Shown: positions 24,735-50,500 of the stretch, piece after piece | Layout of the letters: every line of letters begins with the position of its first letter | Numbering within the stretch: position 1 is the first letter of the stretch | Assembly: GCF_024701975.1 (NCBI RefSeq) | Contig: NZ_JANLNM010000007.1 | Coordinates: forward strand, 186,001-250,000 | DNA from: Variovorax sp. ZS18.2.2 | Lineage (GTDB): Bacteria > Pseudomonadota > Gammaproteobacteria > Burkholderiales > Burkholderiaceae_C | DNA: 64,000 nucleotides | Direction: 5' to 3' | Position numbers and translations under genes: made by a program | Notes under the pieces: generated by a model | The model's input: the letters and a program-made list of their open reading frames with translations, nothing else | The model's database searches: none | Told to the model about the DNA's origin: nothing

Positions 24735-25670
24735 TCATGCCGGCTCTCCAGTGGCGACCGCGGCGTGCTCGCGCATATCCCCCAGCGCAACGCGCACCTG
24801 CCGGTTGCCGCTGTACGGCAGGCGCCCGTGGGCCATCAGCAGGTTGTTCACCAGCAGCACGTCGTGGGCCTGGGTGGGAATGTGGATCGCGCACTCGGTC
24901 AGCACGCGGTCGATGGTGCGCACCCATGCGGCCGGAATCGGGCTGCCGTCGCCGAAGAACACCGTGCGCGGGTACTGGTCGCGCCGGAAGTGCTTGCTCA
25001 GCATGGCATCGACCTGCGTCGGCAGCGCGTCGGGATGGTGCAGCAGGATCTGGTTGAACCAGGCCTCGGAGCCGCGCTCGGGAATCCGCAGCAGCGCGTG
25101 GGTGCGGTAGGACACGGTGAGGTCGTTCTCCGAAGCCGCATCGATCTCGTGCCCGGTCGGCGCGATCTTCTCGCGCAGTTCCTGCAGGCTCGCGACCTGG
25201 AAGAACTGCTCCCACGAAGCATCCAGGCCGCGGATGAAGCGGCGCCGGTAGACCAGGCCCAGCTCGCGGAAGCGTTCGAGCATCTCCGCGGGCAGGCGTT
25301 CGACTACCTGGCGTCCGTCCGACAGGGTCCACTCGCCGCCTTCCGAGGCCGGCTCCAGGCAGAAGAACAACTGGCGAGAGGGCCAGGTCTGGGTGTGCGA
25401 GGCCTCGTTGTGAAAGCGGATCTCCAGGTGCTTGGGATACGGCGTCGCGAAGTACACGTTGTCGCTCGCGCTGGCCAGCGGCAGGTCGCCGTAGTGCCGG
25501 TAGAGCGCGTCGCAGGCCGAGGCGGCCGAGGCCTCGAAGCCGTCGAGGCCGCCGACGTCGAAATCGCGGAACAGGACATGGCCGTCGGTCCACAGCGCTT
25601 CGTCGATGCGGTCGCGGTGCTGGCGGATCCAGGGCGCGAGCGGTTCGCGCGAGGGGGAGGTGATGTGCAT
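24735..25670 (-). CDS. TauD/SyrP-like Fe(II)/2-oxoglutarate oxygenase (second)
   Basis: This 311-residue enzyme is a TauD-fold oxygenase of the clavaminate-synthase/SyrP group. Iron ligands are His87 and Glu89 (FHNEAS, an HxE variant of HxD) and His281 in LMAHGRLPY, with Arg290 or Arg293 as the 2-oxoglutarate contact. SyrP-type enzymes hydroxylate amino acids bound to peptide-synthetase carrier domains. It follows the other SyrP-like gene by 44 bases. The two share the same plan, but differ in the insert after the HxE motif, so they probably act on different residues or positions. Confidence 0.85.
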   Translation of the reverse strand: MHITSPSREPLAPWIRQHRDRIDEALWTDGHVLFRDFDVGGLDGFEASAASACDALYRHYGDLPLASASDNVYFATPYPKHLEIRFHNEASHTQTWPSRQLFFCLEPASEGGEWTLSDGRQVVERLPAEMLERFRELGLVYRRRFIRGLDASWEQFFQVASLQELREKIAPTGHEIDAASENDLTVSYRTHALLRIPERGSEAWFNQILLHHPDALPTQVDAMLSKHFRRDQYPRTVFFGDGSPIPAAWVRTIDRVLTECAIHIPTQAHDVLLVNNLLMAHGRLPYSGNRQVRVALGDMREHAAVATGEPA

Positions 25671-25714
25671 GGGCTCGGCTCGCTGTGAAGATGAAAAAAC
25701 TGAGAAGAGGCCGC

Positions 25715-26673
25715 TCAGGACATGGCCACGAGAATCCGCCGCGGCCCGTCGAAAGGCAGCCGCCCGTGCGCCGCAAGAACGTTGTCGACCACCAGCAGAT
25801 CGCCCTGCCGCCAACGGAAGGCGCGCCGCTGCGCACGCAGCACCTCGCGCACGCTGGCCAGCGTGGCGTTGTCGATGCGGCCGCCGTCGCCGTAGTACGC
25901 CGCCATCGGCAGGCCGGCCTCGATGCGCGCATCGACGTTGCTCGCCATCGGCGTGTTGGAGGCGTGGAACAGGTGCACCTGGTTGAACCAGACCCGCTCG
26001 CCGGTCAGCGGATGCACGCGCGTGGGCGGCCGCCGCTCGTGGATGCGCAGGCCGCCGCCGGGCTGCCATTCGCAGCCGATGTCCATCTCGCGGCAATGGG
26101 CCTCGACCTGCGCGCGGTCGTCGGTCTCGAAGGCCTTGCTCCAGGCGTTGTAGCGCGCGTTCGCGGGCGCGAGGTTGCGCACGTACAGGAGCTGGCGGCG
26201 CTCGAATGCCTCGACGATGGCGGCCGGCATGGCCTGCAGGATGCGGCGCGAATCGGCCAGCGGCGTCTCGCCGCCCACCTCGGGTTCGGTCGCGCAGAAG
26301 AAATACAGCCGCCCGGGCCAGCGCACGCTGTACGACATCTCGTTGTGCAGCGGAATCTCCAGTTGCTTCGGGTACTCGGTCGAGGTGTAGATGCCCTCGG
26401 CCACCTGGCTGCGCGGCGACGTGCCACCGGCATAGCCGCGCAGCTGCGGCGTCATCGCTGCGACCACGCGGCGGAAGTCTTCGGCCTCGCGCAGCGGAAA
26501 GCCGCGCAGCAGCAGCGCACCGGCGCGCAGCAGCGCGGGCTCCAGACGCGGCATCGCCTGTTCGACCCAGCGCCCGGCATCCGTCACGCCGGGGTCGGCG
26601 TGGACGCAATGCGGCAAGCCGCCGGCGATGCCGTCGCCGGCTTCGCGGGGGTCCATGGCGGTTGCGGTCTCGC

Positions 26674-26677
<4 letters not shown>
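25715..26677 (-). CDS. TauD/SyrP-like Fe(II)/2-oxoglutarate oxygenase (first)
   Basis: The 320-residue enzyme has the SyrP-type signature IPLHNEMSYSVRWPG with iron ligands His111 and Glu113, and the distal His304 in VLAAHGRLPFDGPRR. Nearby Arg313/314 should bind 2-oxoglutarate. The HNEMSY form is typical of oxygenases that hydroxylate synthetase-bound amino acids in peptide siderophores and lipopeptides. The start ATG at 26677 overlaps the synthetase stop as ATGA; an ATG six bases further upstream is possible. Direct coupling to the last synthetase gene supports a role in tailoring the peptide. Confidence 0.87.
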
Positions 26678-38530
<11,853 letters not shown>

Positions 38531-38534
<4 letters not shown>

Positions 38535-41500
38535 AGAACGATCTCCTCCAGTTGCACGGTGGCGGCGGCAAGGTCGGCCAGGGTCTGCGCGTTGAACACC
38601 ATCTGCACGTCGACCTGGAGTTGCTGCGCACCCATGGCGTGGATCAGCTGGATCGCCAGCGCCGAATGCCCGCCAAGTTCGAAGAAGTTGTCGTGGCGGC
38701 CGACCCGCTCGACACCGAGCAGCTCGCTCCACACCGCCGCGAGGCGGATTTCGATGTCGGTTGCCGGCGCGGCGTAAGCCTGCCGTGCAAGGCCGTCGTC
38801 GCCCGGCAGCGGCAGCGCCTTGCGGTCTAGCTTGCCGTTCGCATTGAGCGGCCAGGCGGCCAGCACGATGTAGGCGCCGGGCAGCATGTAGTCCGGCAGT
38901 TGCGCACCGAGTTGCGCGCGCAGCGCCGAGGGCTCCACGGCAGCGCCCGGCTGTGCGAGCAGGTAGGCGATGAGGCGCGGCTCGCCGGGCGGCTCGGCGC
39001 TCGCGACCACGACGGCTTCGCGCACACCGTCCAGGCGCGCGAGCCTCGCCTCGATCTCGCCGAGCTCGATGCGGTAGCCGCGGACCTTGACCTGGAAGTC
39101 GTTGCGCCCCAGGTACGCGATGCTGCCGTCGGCGCGCCAGCGGCCGAGGTCGCCGGTGCGGTACATGCGCGCGCCGCCGTCGCCGTCGCCCTCGCTTTTG
39201 AACGGATCGGGCAGAAAGCGCTCGGCGGTGAGGTCCGGCCGCCCCAGGTAGCCGCGCGCGACCCCGGCACCGCCGATGTGGATTTCGCCGGCCACGCCGA
39301 TCGGCACGGGCTCGCCGTGCGCATCGAGCAGGTAGATGCGCGCACCCGGCATCGGGCGGCCGATGTGCGGCACCGCGCCCGCGACCGGGCCGCAGGTCGC
39401 ATCGACGCTGCATTCGGTCGGGCCGTACATGTTGTGGAACTGCACGATGTCGGCTTCGGCAAGGCGCTGCCATGTCGCGGCATCGAGCGCTTCGCCGCCG
39501 AGCAGCAGCTTGCGCAGCGAAGCGGCGCGCCGCTGCCCGAAGCCGGCCGCATGCAGCATGCGCAGGTGCGAGGGCGTGCACTCCATCGCCTCGATGGCAT
39601 GGCGCTCGAGAAAGTCGAGCAGAGCCTCCGCATCGAGGCGAGCGCGCTCGGGCAGCAGGTACACGCTGCGGCCGAACGCGAGCTGGCCCCAGGCCTTGAC
39701 CGCCATGTCGAAACCGAACGAGGAGTTCCACGCGACACGGCGGCAGTCCGGCGCCGGGCCGTGAATGCGCCGTTCCATGCCGCGCAGGAAATTGAGCACG
39801 TGGCGGTGCTCGACCATCACGCCCTTGGGCACGCCGGTCGAGCCCGAGGTGTAGATCACATAGGCCAGATGGGCCGGCACCAGGCCGACCGCTTCGGGGT
39901 CGGGATCGTGCGTGGGCGCATCGGCCCAGCGCGGGGGCGAGGCGTCGTCGTCCAGCACCAGCACCGCGCATCCGTCGGGCACCCGCAGCCGCGCGCGCAG
40001 GCGGGCGTGGGTCAGCACCGCCACCGGTGCGCTGTCGGCCAGCATGTGGGCGAGGCGGTCGTCGGGATGCACCGGGTCCAGCGGCACGCAGGCGCCGCCG
40101 GCCTTGAGCGTGGCCATCAGCGCGACGCCCAGGTCCACGCTGCGTTCCAGGCACAGCGCGACGCGATCGTCGGGACGCAAGCCCAGGCGGCGCAGATGAT
40201 GGGCGATGCGGTTGGCGCGGCGGTTGAGTTCGCCGTAGTCGAGCGCGTCGTCTTCGTACGCGAGCGCCAGCGTGCGCGGCTGCGCCGCGGCCTGCGCCTC
40301 GAACAGGCGATGCAGCAGGCCATCGCCGTCGGTGTTTCCGCCGGCATTGAACGCATGCAGCACCTGCGCACGTTCGTCCCCGGCCATCAGGCCGATCCGG
40401 TCCACCGGCGCCGCGGCATCGGCCACCATGCCGCGCAGCATCGCCACCAGCGCATGCCAGTGACGCCGCACCGTGGCCTCGTCGTACAGGGCCGTGGCGT
40501 AGTTGAACTGGCCGGTGATTCGTTCGCCGGCCGGTTCCAGGTCGAGCGACAGATCGAACTGCGCGCTGCCGGCGTGGCTCGCGAGGTTGTCGAATTCGAG
40601 GCCGTCGAGTTGCAGCCGCGCGGGCGGCGTGTTCTGCCACGCGAGCCGAACCTGGTAGACCGGGTTGAAGGCGCTCGAGCGCGTCGGGTTGAGCGCCTCG
40701 ACCACCTGCTCGAACGGCACGTCGCGGTGTTGCTGGGCCTGCAGCGCGACCTGCCGGGCCTGGGCCAGCAGGCTGCCGACATCGATGCCGTCGTCGATGT
40801 CCAGGCGCAGCGCCTGCGCATTGACGAAGAACCCGATCAACGGTTCGAGCTCGGCCCGGTCGCGTCCCGCGATGCTGCTGCCGAGCACCACCCGCGACTG
40901 GCCGCTCAACCGCGCCAGCACCGCCGCCCACGCCGCCAGCACGGTCATGTACACGGTGACGCCGTGGCGCTGTGCCAGCGCGCCCAGTTCGCGGGTCAGC
41001 GTCCCGTCGAGGCCGACGTCGATGCTGGCGCCGCGGTAGTCCTGCTGCGGCGGCCGCGGCCGGTCGGTGGCCAGGCCGATGAGCGGCGGTGCATCGCGCA
41101 AGCGCTCGACCCAGTACCGCAACTGCGGCTGCAGCGCCTCGCCCTGCAGACGGCGCCGCTGCCAGGCGGCGTAGTCGCCGTACTGGACCGGCAACGCCGG
41201 CAGCGGATCGGGTTCGCCGCGGCGGAACGCGCCATACAGCGCCGAGAACTCATGCGCCAGCACGCTGAGCGACCAGCCATCGGAGACGATGTGGTGCATG
41301 GTGACCAGCAGCACGTGGTCGTCTTCGGCCAGGCGCAGCAACTGCACGCGCAGCGGCGGGTCGCGCGCGAGGTCGAACGGCGCCGCGGCCTCGGCCTGGC
41401 ACAACGCGCGCAAGGACAACGCGCGCAAGGCGCTGTCGCCAGGTCCGTCGAGTTCGCGGTAGCCCAGGGCGACGCCGTGGGCCGGTTCGATGCGCTGGCG

Positions 41501-44500
41501 CGGCTCGCCGTCGATGACGACGAAGCGCCCGCGCAGCGACTCGTGGCGCGCAGCGATCCGGTCCAGCGCGTTCTGCAGCGCGATGCGATCCAGGGTTCCG
41601 CGCAAGCGCAGCGCGGCAGGCAGGTGATAGGCCGCGCCGGCCTGTGCGTCGATCCGGGTCACGTACCACAGGCGCTGTTGCGCGTGCGACAGCAGAAGCG
41701 GTGCGCTGCGATCCGCCGGCACGATCGGATCGATAGGATCGATCGCGCAGGGCATGAGTATGGGTATGGCCCGCGCCATCTCGGCGGCCAGTTCCGCGAG
41801 CCGCGGCTGTGCGAACACCGTCGTCAGCGCCAGCTCCACGCCAAAGCGCTGGCGCAGTTGCGAGAGCATCCGCACCGCCAGCAGCGAATGCCCGCCCAGC
41901 TCGAAGAAGCCGTCGTCGCGGCCGATGCGCGCGATGCCGAGCAGCGACGACCAGATCTGCGCCAGCGCCTGCTCGTGCGCACCCCGTGGCGCCTGGTAGC
42001 TGCGTTGCGCGCGGGCCCCGTCGTCCGGTGCGGGCAGCGCGGCGCGGTCGAGCTTGCCGTTGGCGTTGAGCGGCAGCGCGTCCAGCCGCACGAAGGCGGC
42101 CGGCAGCATGTGCCCGGGCAGGTGTTCGGCCAGGCGCGCGCGCCACTGCGCCACGTCGGGTGGCGAGCGATCCGGGTCCGTGACCACATAGGCCAGCAGG
42201 CGCTTGTCCCCGTCTGGCCCCTGCGCGGCAATCACCACGGCTTCGCGGATGCCGTCCAGGCGCATCAGCGCTGCCTCGACCTCGCCCGGTTCGATGCGGA
42301 AACCGCGGATCTTGACCTGCTGGTCGTCGCGGCCGAGGAACTCGATCGAGCCATCGCCGCGCCAGCGGCCGAGGTCGCCGCTGCGGTACATGCACGGTGT
42401 CGGCGCGTGCGCCGGCGGCGCTGCGAACGGATCGGCCACGAAGCGCTGCGCGGTCAACCCGGGCCGATGCAGATAGCCGCGCGCCACGCCGGCGCCGCCG
42501 ATCCATATCTCGCCGACGACACCGACCGGCACCGGTTCGCCATGCGCATCGAGCAGATGGACGCGCGCGTTGGGCACCGGATGGCCGATGCTCAGCGGCG
42601 AGTCCCCGGCGCGGCAACGTGCGACGGTGGCGTTGATCGTGGTCTCGGTCGGGCCGTAGGCATTGGCCAGCGCGGGGCGATGGCCCCTGCGCTGCCACCA
42701 TGCATCGAGCGCGGCGGCGCCGACCGCATCGCCGCCGATCACGATCTGGCGCAGCGACGGTGGAAACACCGCATCGGGCGCATGGGCCAGTCGCTGCCAG
42801 AACAGCGTCGGCAGGTTGGCGACGGTGAGCCGGTGCGCGGCGCACAGTTCGCACCAGCGCCGGGGTTCCGCGAGCCATTCGTCGGTGCGCAGCACCAGGG
42901 TCGCGCCATGGCTGAGCGCGCCGAAGATCTCCTCGCCTGCGACGTCGAAGCTCAGGCCGGAGAACTGCAGCACGCGGTCTTCGGCACCGAAGCCGTAGAG
43001 CGATTGCAGTGCCGCGATCTGATGGGAAAGCTGCCGGTGCTCGACCATCACGCCCTTGGGCGTGCCGGTGGAACCGGAGGTGTAGATCACATAGGCCAGG
43101 TGCGAACCGTCGTCGGCCAGGTCCTTTCGATCGGGCGCATGCGTGGGCGCGTCCGCCCATGGCGCGGGTTCGTCGAGCGCGATCGTCGTGCAGCACGAGG
43201 GCGGGTGCAGGCGCGAGTGCAGACCGGTTTGAGTGAGCAACACCGCCGGTGCGCAGTCCTCCAGCTGCCAGGCCAGCCGACGGTCCGGATGGGACGGATC
43301 GAGCGGCACATACGCGGCGCCGGCCTTGAGCGTGGCCAGCACCGCGACGATCAGGTCGAACCCGCGCGGCAGGCACAGCGCGACGCGCCCCTCGGCGCCG
43401 ACGCCGAGGCCGCGCAGGTGGTGGGCGAGCCGGTTGGCGCGCCGGTCGAGTTCGAGGTAGCTGAGCCGTTCGCCATCGTGTTCCAGCGCGATGGCCTGCG
43501 GCCGCAGCGCGGCCTGGTGTTCGAAAGCGGCGTGCGCGAAAGCGTGTGCGGGAAGTGCCGACTTGCCTTCGGCGAATGCATGCAGCAGCCGGTCACGCGC
43601 GTCGGCGTCGAGCAACGCGATGCGATCGACCGGCCGGCGCTCGTCGGCGGCCATGCCGCGCAGCATCGCGACCAGGCTGCGCCAGTGGCGGCGCACCGTG
43701 GCCTCGTCGAACAGGGCGGTGGCGTAGTTGAGCTTGCCGGCGATGCGGTCGCCCTCTTCCTGCAGGTCCAGCGCCAGGTCGAACTGCGCGCCGGCCGGCA
43801 GGCTCTCGACCCGTTCGACGGCAAGGCCGGCCAGTTCCAGCGCCACCGCGGGCGTGTTGTGCCAGGCCAGCATCAGCTGGAACACCGGATGGTGGGCCAT
43901 CGAACGCGGCGGGTTCAGCGCCTCGACCAGGCGTTCGAAGGGCACGTCCTCGCGCGCCTGCGCCTGCAACGCGGTGCGGCGCACCTGGGCCAGCAGGTCG
44001 GCCACTGTCGGGGTGCCGTCCAGCGTGATCTTCAGCGCCTGGGTGTTGATGAAGCAGCCGATCAACGGCTCGATCTCGACCCGGCCACGGCCGGCGTGCG
44101 AACTGCCGATCACCACCTGCGACTGGCCGCTGTAGCGCGCCACCACGGCGGCCCAGGCGGCCAGCACGACCATGTAGAGGGTTGCGCCGTGGCGCTGGCC
44201 GAGTGCGCGCAGGGCCTGCGTGGTGCCGGCGTCGAGGTCGACCGCGAAGCTCGCGCCGCGGTAGTCCTGCAACGCTGGCCGCGGCCGGTCGCAAGGCAGC
44301 TCGGTCAATGCCGGCGCGCCCTGCAATTGCGCGACCCACGCCTGCAGCCGGGCCTGTGCAGGCTCGCCTTGCAGGTGCTCGTGCAGCCACGCCGCATGGT
44401 CGGCGTACTGAATCGGCAGCGAAGGCAGAGAGGGCGCTCGCCCATCGCGCCGTGCGCTGTAGGCGATGGCGAACTCGCGCATCAGCACGCTCAGCGACCA

Positions 44501-47500
44501 GCCGTCGGAGACGATGTGGTGCATCACCACCAGCAGCACGTGATCTTCGTCGGCCACGCGCAGCAGCAGGCCGCGGATCGGTGGACCCGCCGCGAGATCG
44601 AAGGGCTCGGCCGCAGCCTCGCGGCACAGCGCTTCGATCCGCGCCGCATCCGAACCGATCGCATCCTGCTCGCGCAGATCGAAACCGTGCGGGGCATCGA
44701 TGTGCTGCCAGGGCTGGCCGTCGATCGCAACGAAGCGCGTGCGCAAGCTTTCGTGCCGGGCCACGACCTGGTCCAGCGCGGCGCGCAAGGCCACGCGGTC
44801 GAGCGCGCCGCGCAGGCGCAAGGCGCCAGGGATGTGGTACGCAACGCTGGCCTGCGCATCGACACCCGCGATGAACCACAGGCGCTGCTGTGCCGGCGAC
44901 AACGGCAGCGGACGGCTGCGATCGGCGGGTGCGATCGCCGCCATTTCGCTGCGGCCGGCGGCGGCCACGCTTGGGGCCAGTGCGGCCAGGCGCGGGTGCG
45001 CGAACAGGGTGGCCAGCGCGAGTTCGGCGTCGAAGTGTTCGCGGATACGGGAGATCAATCGGATGGCCAGCAAGGAGTGGCCGCCGAGTTGGAAGAAGTC
45101 GTCGTTGCGGCCGACCTGCTGGACGCCCAGCAGTTGAGACCAGATTTCGGCGAGGGCTTGCTCGATCTCGCCTTGCGGTGCTGCGTAGGCACGCTGACCG
45201 AACGCATTACCCTCGGGCGCTGGCAGCGCCTTGCGGTCGAGCTTGCCGTTCGGTGTCAGCGGCAACGCATCCAGCACCACGTAGGCCACCGGGACCATGT
45301 AGTCCGGCAAGTGCTGGCTCAGCTGTGCGCGCAGTTGTGCGGCATCGGCATTCCCTGTCAGGTACGCGACCAAGCGCTTGTCGCCGGGCTGGTCTTCGCG
45401 TGCGAGCACTGCGGCCTCGCGCACGCCGTCCAGGCGAGCCAGCTGCGCTTCGATCTCCCCCAGCTCGATGCGGTAGCCGCGGATCTTCACTTGATGGTCG
45501 TTGCGGCCCAGGTACTCGATGCTGCCGTCTGCGCACCAGCGGCCCAGGTCGCCGCTTCGGTACATGCGTGCACCGTCGAACGGGTTGGTGAGGAAACGCG
45601 CTTCGGTGAGGTCGGGCTGCGCCAGATACCCACGCGCAACCTGGACTCCACCCAGGTACAGCTCGCCAACGACGCCCACCGGCACCGGAGTGCGCTGCGC
45701 GTCCAGCACGTAAATGCGGCTGTTGCCTATGGGTTGGCCGATTGGAGGCAGGTCTTCCCACCCTTCGGGCGCACCACTCAGAGTGTGCGCGCTGACCACA
45801 TGGGTTTCGGTCGGCCCGTAGTGGTTGTGCAGCCGCGCCTGCGGGTGCCTCTCGAACATGCGACGGATCGCCGGCGTGATCCTGAGTTGCTCTCCTGCCG
45901 TGATGACATCCCGCAGCATCGCCAACGGTTCACTGCGCTGTGACCAGAGTTCGCTCAGGTTGTTCAGCGCGATGTAAGGCAGGAACATGCGCTCGATCGA
46001 CTCTTCGGCCAGCCATTCGGCCAGAGCCGGCAGGTCTTGACGCAGCGCTTCGTGCAGCAGCACCAAGGTGCCACCGCCAGCGAGCGTGCTGAAGATCTCC
46101 TGGAAGGCGACGTCGAAACCCAATGCAGCGAACTGCAGCGTGCGCGCGGGCTCGGGCAACTGCTCGCGCTGCCAGGCCAGCAGGTTGACCAGGCCACGGT
46201 GCGGCATCGCCACGCCCTTGGGCACACCGGTCGAGCCGGAGGTGTAGATCACATAGGCCAAGTGCTCGGGGCGCAGGCCCAGCTCGTTCGCGTGCAGATT
46301 GGCCGTGGATGCGTTGGCCCATGCCGGCTCGGCTTCGTCCAGCAGGACCGAGGCTGCATTGCCCAGCGCCAGGCACTCGATCAGTCGGTGTTGACTCAGC
46401 ACCACCACCGGCTCGCTGTCACGCAGCATCTGCGCCAGACGCTCATCGGGGTACGTCGGATCGAGTGGCACGCAGGCACCGCCGGCCTTGAGCGTGGCCA
46501 GGATCGCCACCACCATCGCCAGGCTGCGTTCGACGCAGATCGCCACGCGGTCGTCCGGCCCGACCCCCAGCCGGCACAGGTGCCGCGCCAATCGGTTCGC
46601 CTGCTCATTGAGGTCGCGGTAGCTCAGCTGTGCGCCATCGAGTTCCAGCGCAATGCGATCCGGATGCGCCGCCGCCTGCTGCTCGAAGGCTTCATGCACC
46701 AAGGCCGGTGCGGTGTATTCGCAGCTCGTGTCGTTGAAGCCGTGGAGCACGCGCTCGCGTTCCTCGGCAGGCAGCACATCGAGCGCCAGCAGCGGCGTAT
46801 CGGGTGCTTCTTCCAAAGCCTGCGCAAAGGCTTGCAACGCCTGCTGCACGAACCCCGCGACTCGCCCGGCCGACACCGCGGCATCCACCTGCACCGTCAA
46901 CTCGAAATCGCTCCCGTCGTCGTCGACGTACAGGCCGAAGGGATAGTTGGTGCGGTCGCGCACCTCGAGCAATCGCACGCCATCCAGCACCTGCGCATGC
47001 GCGACCCGGCTGTGCCGGTAGTTGAGCAATGCAGAGAACAACGGCACCTGCGCCGGCATCGCGCTGCAACGCTGGGCCAGCACCAGCGGCGCATGTTCGT
47101 GGCGCAGCAGTCCGCTCCATGCCGCATGGGTCTCGCGCAGGCCCTGCACCGCCCCGCGCCCGGCCAGCGCAATCCGCATCGGCAGCGTATTGATGAACAT
47201 GCCGACCGCGCGATCGGAGCCAGTGCCGCCGTGCATGCGGCCGAACAGCACCGTGCCGAAGACGACATCGTCGCGCCCGCTGCACAGGGCCAGCACCCGG
47301 GCCCAGGCCAGATGGAACAGGCTGGCCGCGCCCACGCCGTGGCGCATGGCCAGCGCGCGCAGCCGCGCCGAAAGCGCCTGCGGCAGCGTGACGCGCGCCT
47401 GCTCGATCTGCGAGCCGTCGCCCTGCACGTCGAGCAGACCGAAGGGCGCGGTCGGCTCATCGACATCGCCGAGCATCGCGCCGAAGAACGCCTCGTGCTC

Positions 47501-50500
47501 CGCCGCGCTCACGCCATGGCGCGCCTCTGCGACGAAGTTGCGGAACGGCACCGGCGGCGGCAACCCGGCGGCGGAGCCGCGCTCGATCGCATCGATCTCC
47601 TCCACCAGCCGCTCCAGGGTGGTGTGGTCCATCACGAGGTGGTGATAGGACAGCAGCAGCAGCCAGCGCCCGCTGGCCTCGTCGCGCGCGGCAACGCCAT
47701 GCAGCATCGGCGCGCGCCGTACGTCGATGCGCAGGCCGCGCACTTGCGGATGCGCGCGCAGGCGCCCGGCCGCGGTGCCCGTACCCGGCGCCAACGTCAG
47801 CGTGTCCACAGCGAAGCCGGCACGCCGCCACACGACCTGCACGGGCTCGCTCAGGTTCTCCCAATGGACCGCGGTGCGCAGGATGTCGTGGCGTTCGATC
47901 ACCTGCGACAGGGCCGCGATGAAACGGTCCATGCGCGGCCTGCTGTCGAACTCGAGCAGCGTCGGCAGCACATAGGTGTCGGTGTCGCGCTCCAGCAGGT
48001 GGTGGAACAGGATGCCCTGCTGCAACGGCGCGAGCGGATAGATGTCCTGGATGTTGGCCGCGCCGCCGGGCGTGGCCTGGACGATCCGCGCGATCGCGGC
48101 TGCGTCGAGATCGACCAGCGTCAGCATCGCGGGTTCGATCGCAGTGCAGCCGGGGGGAATCAGAGGGGGCGGCACGGCCACCGCATCGTCGTGCCGGATC
48201 GTCGCGGCCAGGGCCGCCAGCTTCGGATGCGTGAACAGCGAGCGGATGTCGGCCGACCAACCGCGTCGGCCCAGTTGGTCGAGCAGCCGGATGGCCAACA
48301 AGGAGTGGCCGCCGAGTTGGAAGAAGTCGTCGTTGCGGCCGACCCGCTCAACGCCCAGCAGTTGAGACCAGATTTCGGCGAGGGCCTGCTCGATTTCGCC
48401 TTGCGGTGCTGCGTAGGCACCCTGACCGAACGCATCTCCCTCGGGCGCGGGCAGCGCCTTGCGGTCGAGCTTGCCGTTCGGTGTCAGCGGCAATGCATCC
48501 AGCACCACGTAGGCCACCGGGACCATGTAGTCCGGCAAGTGCTGGCCCAGCTGTGCGCGCAGTTGCGCGGCATCGGCTTGACCGACGAGATACGCGACCA
48601 AGCGCTTGTCGCCGGGCTGGTCTTCGCGTGCGAGCACTGCGGCCTCGCGCACGCCGTCCACACGCACCAACTGCGCTTCGATCTCACCCAGCTCGATGCG
48701 GTAGCCGCGGATCTTCACTTGATGGTCGTTGCGTCCAACGTATTCGATGCTGCCGTCGGCACGCCAGCGGCCCAGGTCACCGCTTCGGTACATGCGTGCA
48801 CCGTCGAACGGATTGGTGAGGAAACGCGCTTCGGTGAGGTCGGGCTGCGCCAGATAACCCCGCGCAACCTGGACTCCACCCAGGTACAACTCGCCGACAA
48901 CGCCAACCGGCACCGGCTGGTGCTGCGCGTCCAGCACGTAAATGCGGCTGTTGCCGATCGGCCGGCCAATCGACGGCAGGTCTTCCCATTGCTCCGGCTG
49001 CCCGCTCAAGGTGTGCGCGCTGACCACGTGCGTTTCGGTCGGCCCGTAGTGGTTGTGCAGCCGCGCCTGAGGGTGCCTCTCGAACATGCGACGGATCGCC
49101 GGCGTGATCCTGAGTTGCTCTCCTGCCGTGATGACATCCCGCAGCATCAGCAGCGGCGCGCTGCGCTGCGACCAGAGTTCGCTCAGGTTGTTCAGCGCGA
49201 TGTACGGCAGGAACATGCGCTCGATCGACTCTTCGGCCAGCCATTCGGCCAGAGCCGGCAGGTCTTGACGCAGCGCTTCGTGCAGCAGCACCAAGGTGCC
49301 ACCGCCAGCGAGCGTGCTGAAGATCTCCTGGAAGGCGACGTCGAAACCCAATGCAGCGAACTGCAGCGTGCGCGCGGGCTCGGGCAACTGCTCGCGCTGC
49401 CAGGCCAGCAGGTTGACCAGGCCACGGTGCGGCATCGCCACGCCCTTGGGCACACCGGTCGAGCCGGAGGTGTAGATCACGTAGGCCAGGTGCTCGGGGC
49501 GCAGGCCCAGTTCGTTCGCGTGCAGATTGGCCATGGATGCGTTGGCCCACGCGGGCTCGGCATCGTCCAGCAGGACTGAAGTCGCATCGAGTCGCGCTGC
49601 CAATCCGCGCTGGCTCAGCACCACCACCGGCTCGCTGTCGCGCAGCATCTGCGCCAGACGCTCATCGGGGTACGTCGGATCGAGCGGCACACAGGCACCA
49701 CCGGCCTTGAGCGTGGCCAGGATCGCCACCCCCATCGCAAGACTGCGCTCGGCGCAGATCGCCACGCGGTCGTCCGGGCCCACCCCCAGCCGGCACAGGT
49801 GCCGCGCCAATCGGTTCGCCTGCTCGTTGAGGTCGCGGTAGCTCAGCTGTGCGCCATCGAGTTCCAACGCGATGCGATCCGGATGCGCCGCCGCCTGCTG
49901 CTCGAAGGCTTCGTGCACCAAGGCCGGTGCGGTGTATTCGCAGCTCGTGTCGTTGAAGCCGTGGAGCACGCGCTCGCGTTCCTCGGCAGGCAGCACATCG
50001 AGCGCCAGCAGCGGCGTATCGGGCGCTTCTTCCAAAGCCTGCGCAAAGGCTTGCAACGCCTGCTGCATGAACCCCGCGACGCGCCCGGCCGACACCGAAG
50101 CATGGATCTCGGCAGTCAGCACGAAATCCCCACCCAGATCGTCGACGTACAGGCTGAACGGGTAATTGGTGAGATCGCGGCCGCCAAGGTAGTGCATGCC
50201 CGCGGCGATCTCGGTGTCGCCGAAACCCTCGCTGCGGCTGTGGCGGTAGTTGAGCAGCGCCGAGAACATCGGTGTGTTCGGCGCCAGGCTGCTGCAACGC
50301 TGGGCCAGCGTCAGCGAGGCATGCTCATGGCGCAGCAGCCCGCTCAGCGCCACGTGCGTCTCGCGCAGTCCCTCTGCCACCCCGCGCCCGCCCAGCGCGA
50401 TGCGCACCGGCAGCGTGTTGATGAACATGCCCATCGCGCGGTCGATGCCCGCGCCGCCCTGCATGCGGCCGAACAGCACCGTGCCGAAGACGACATCGTC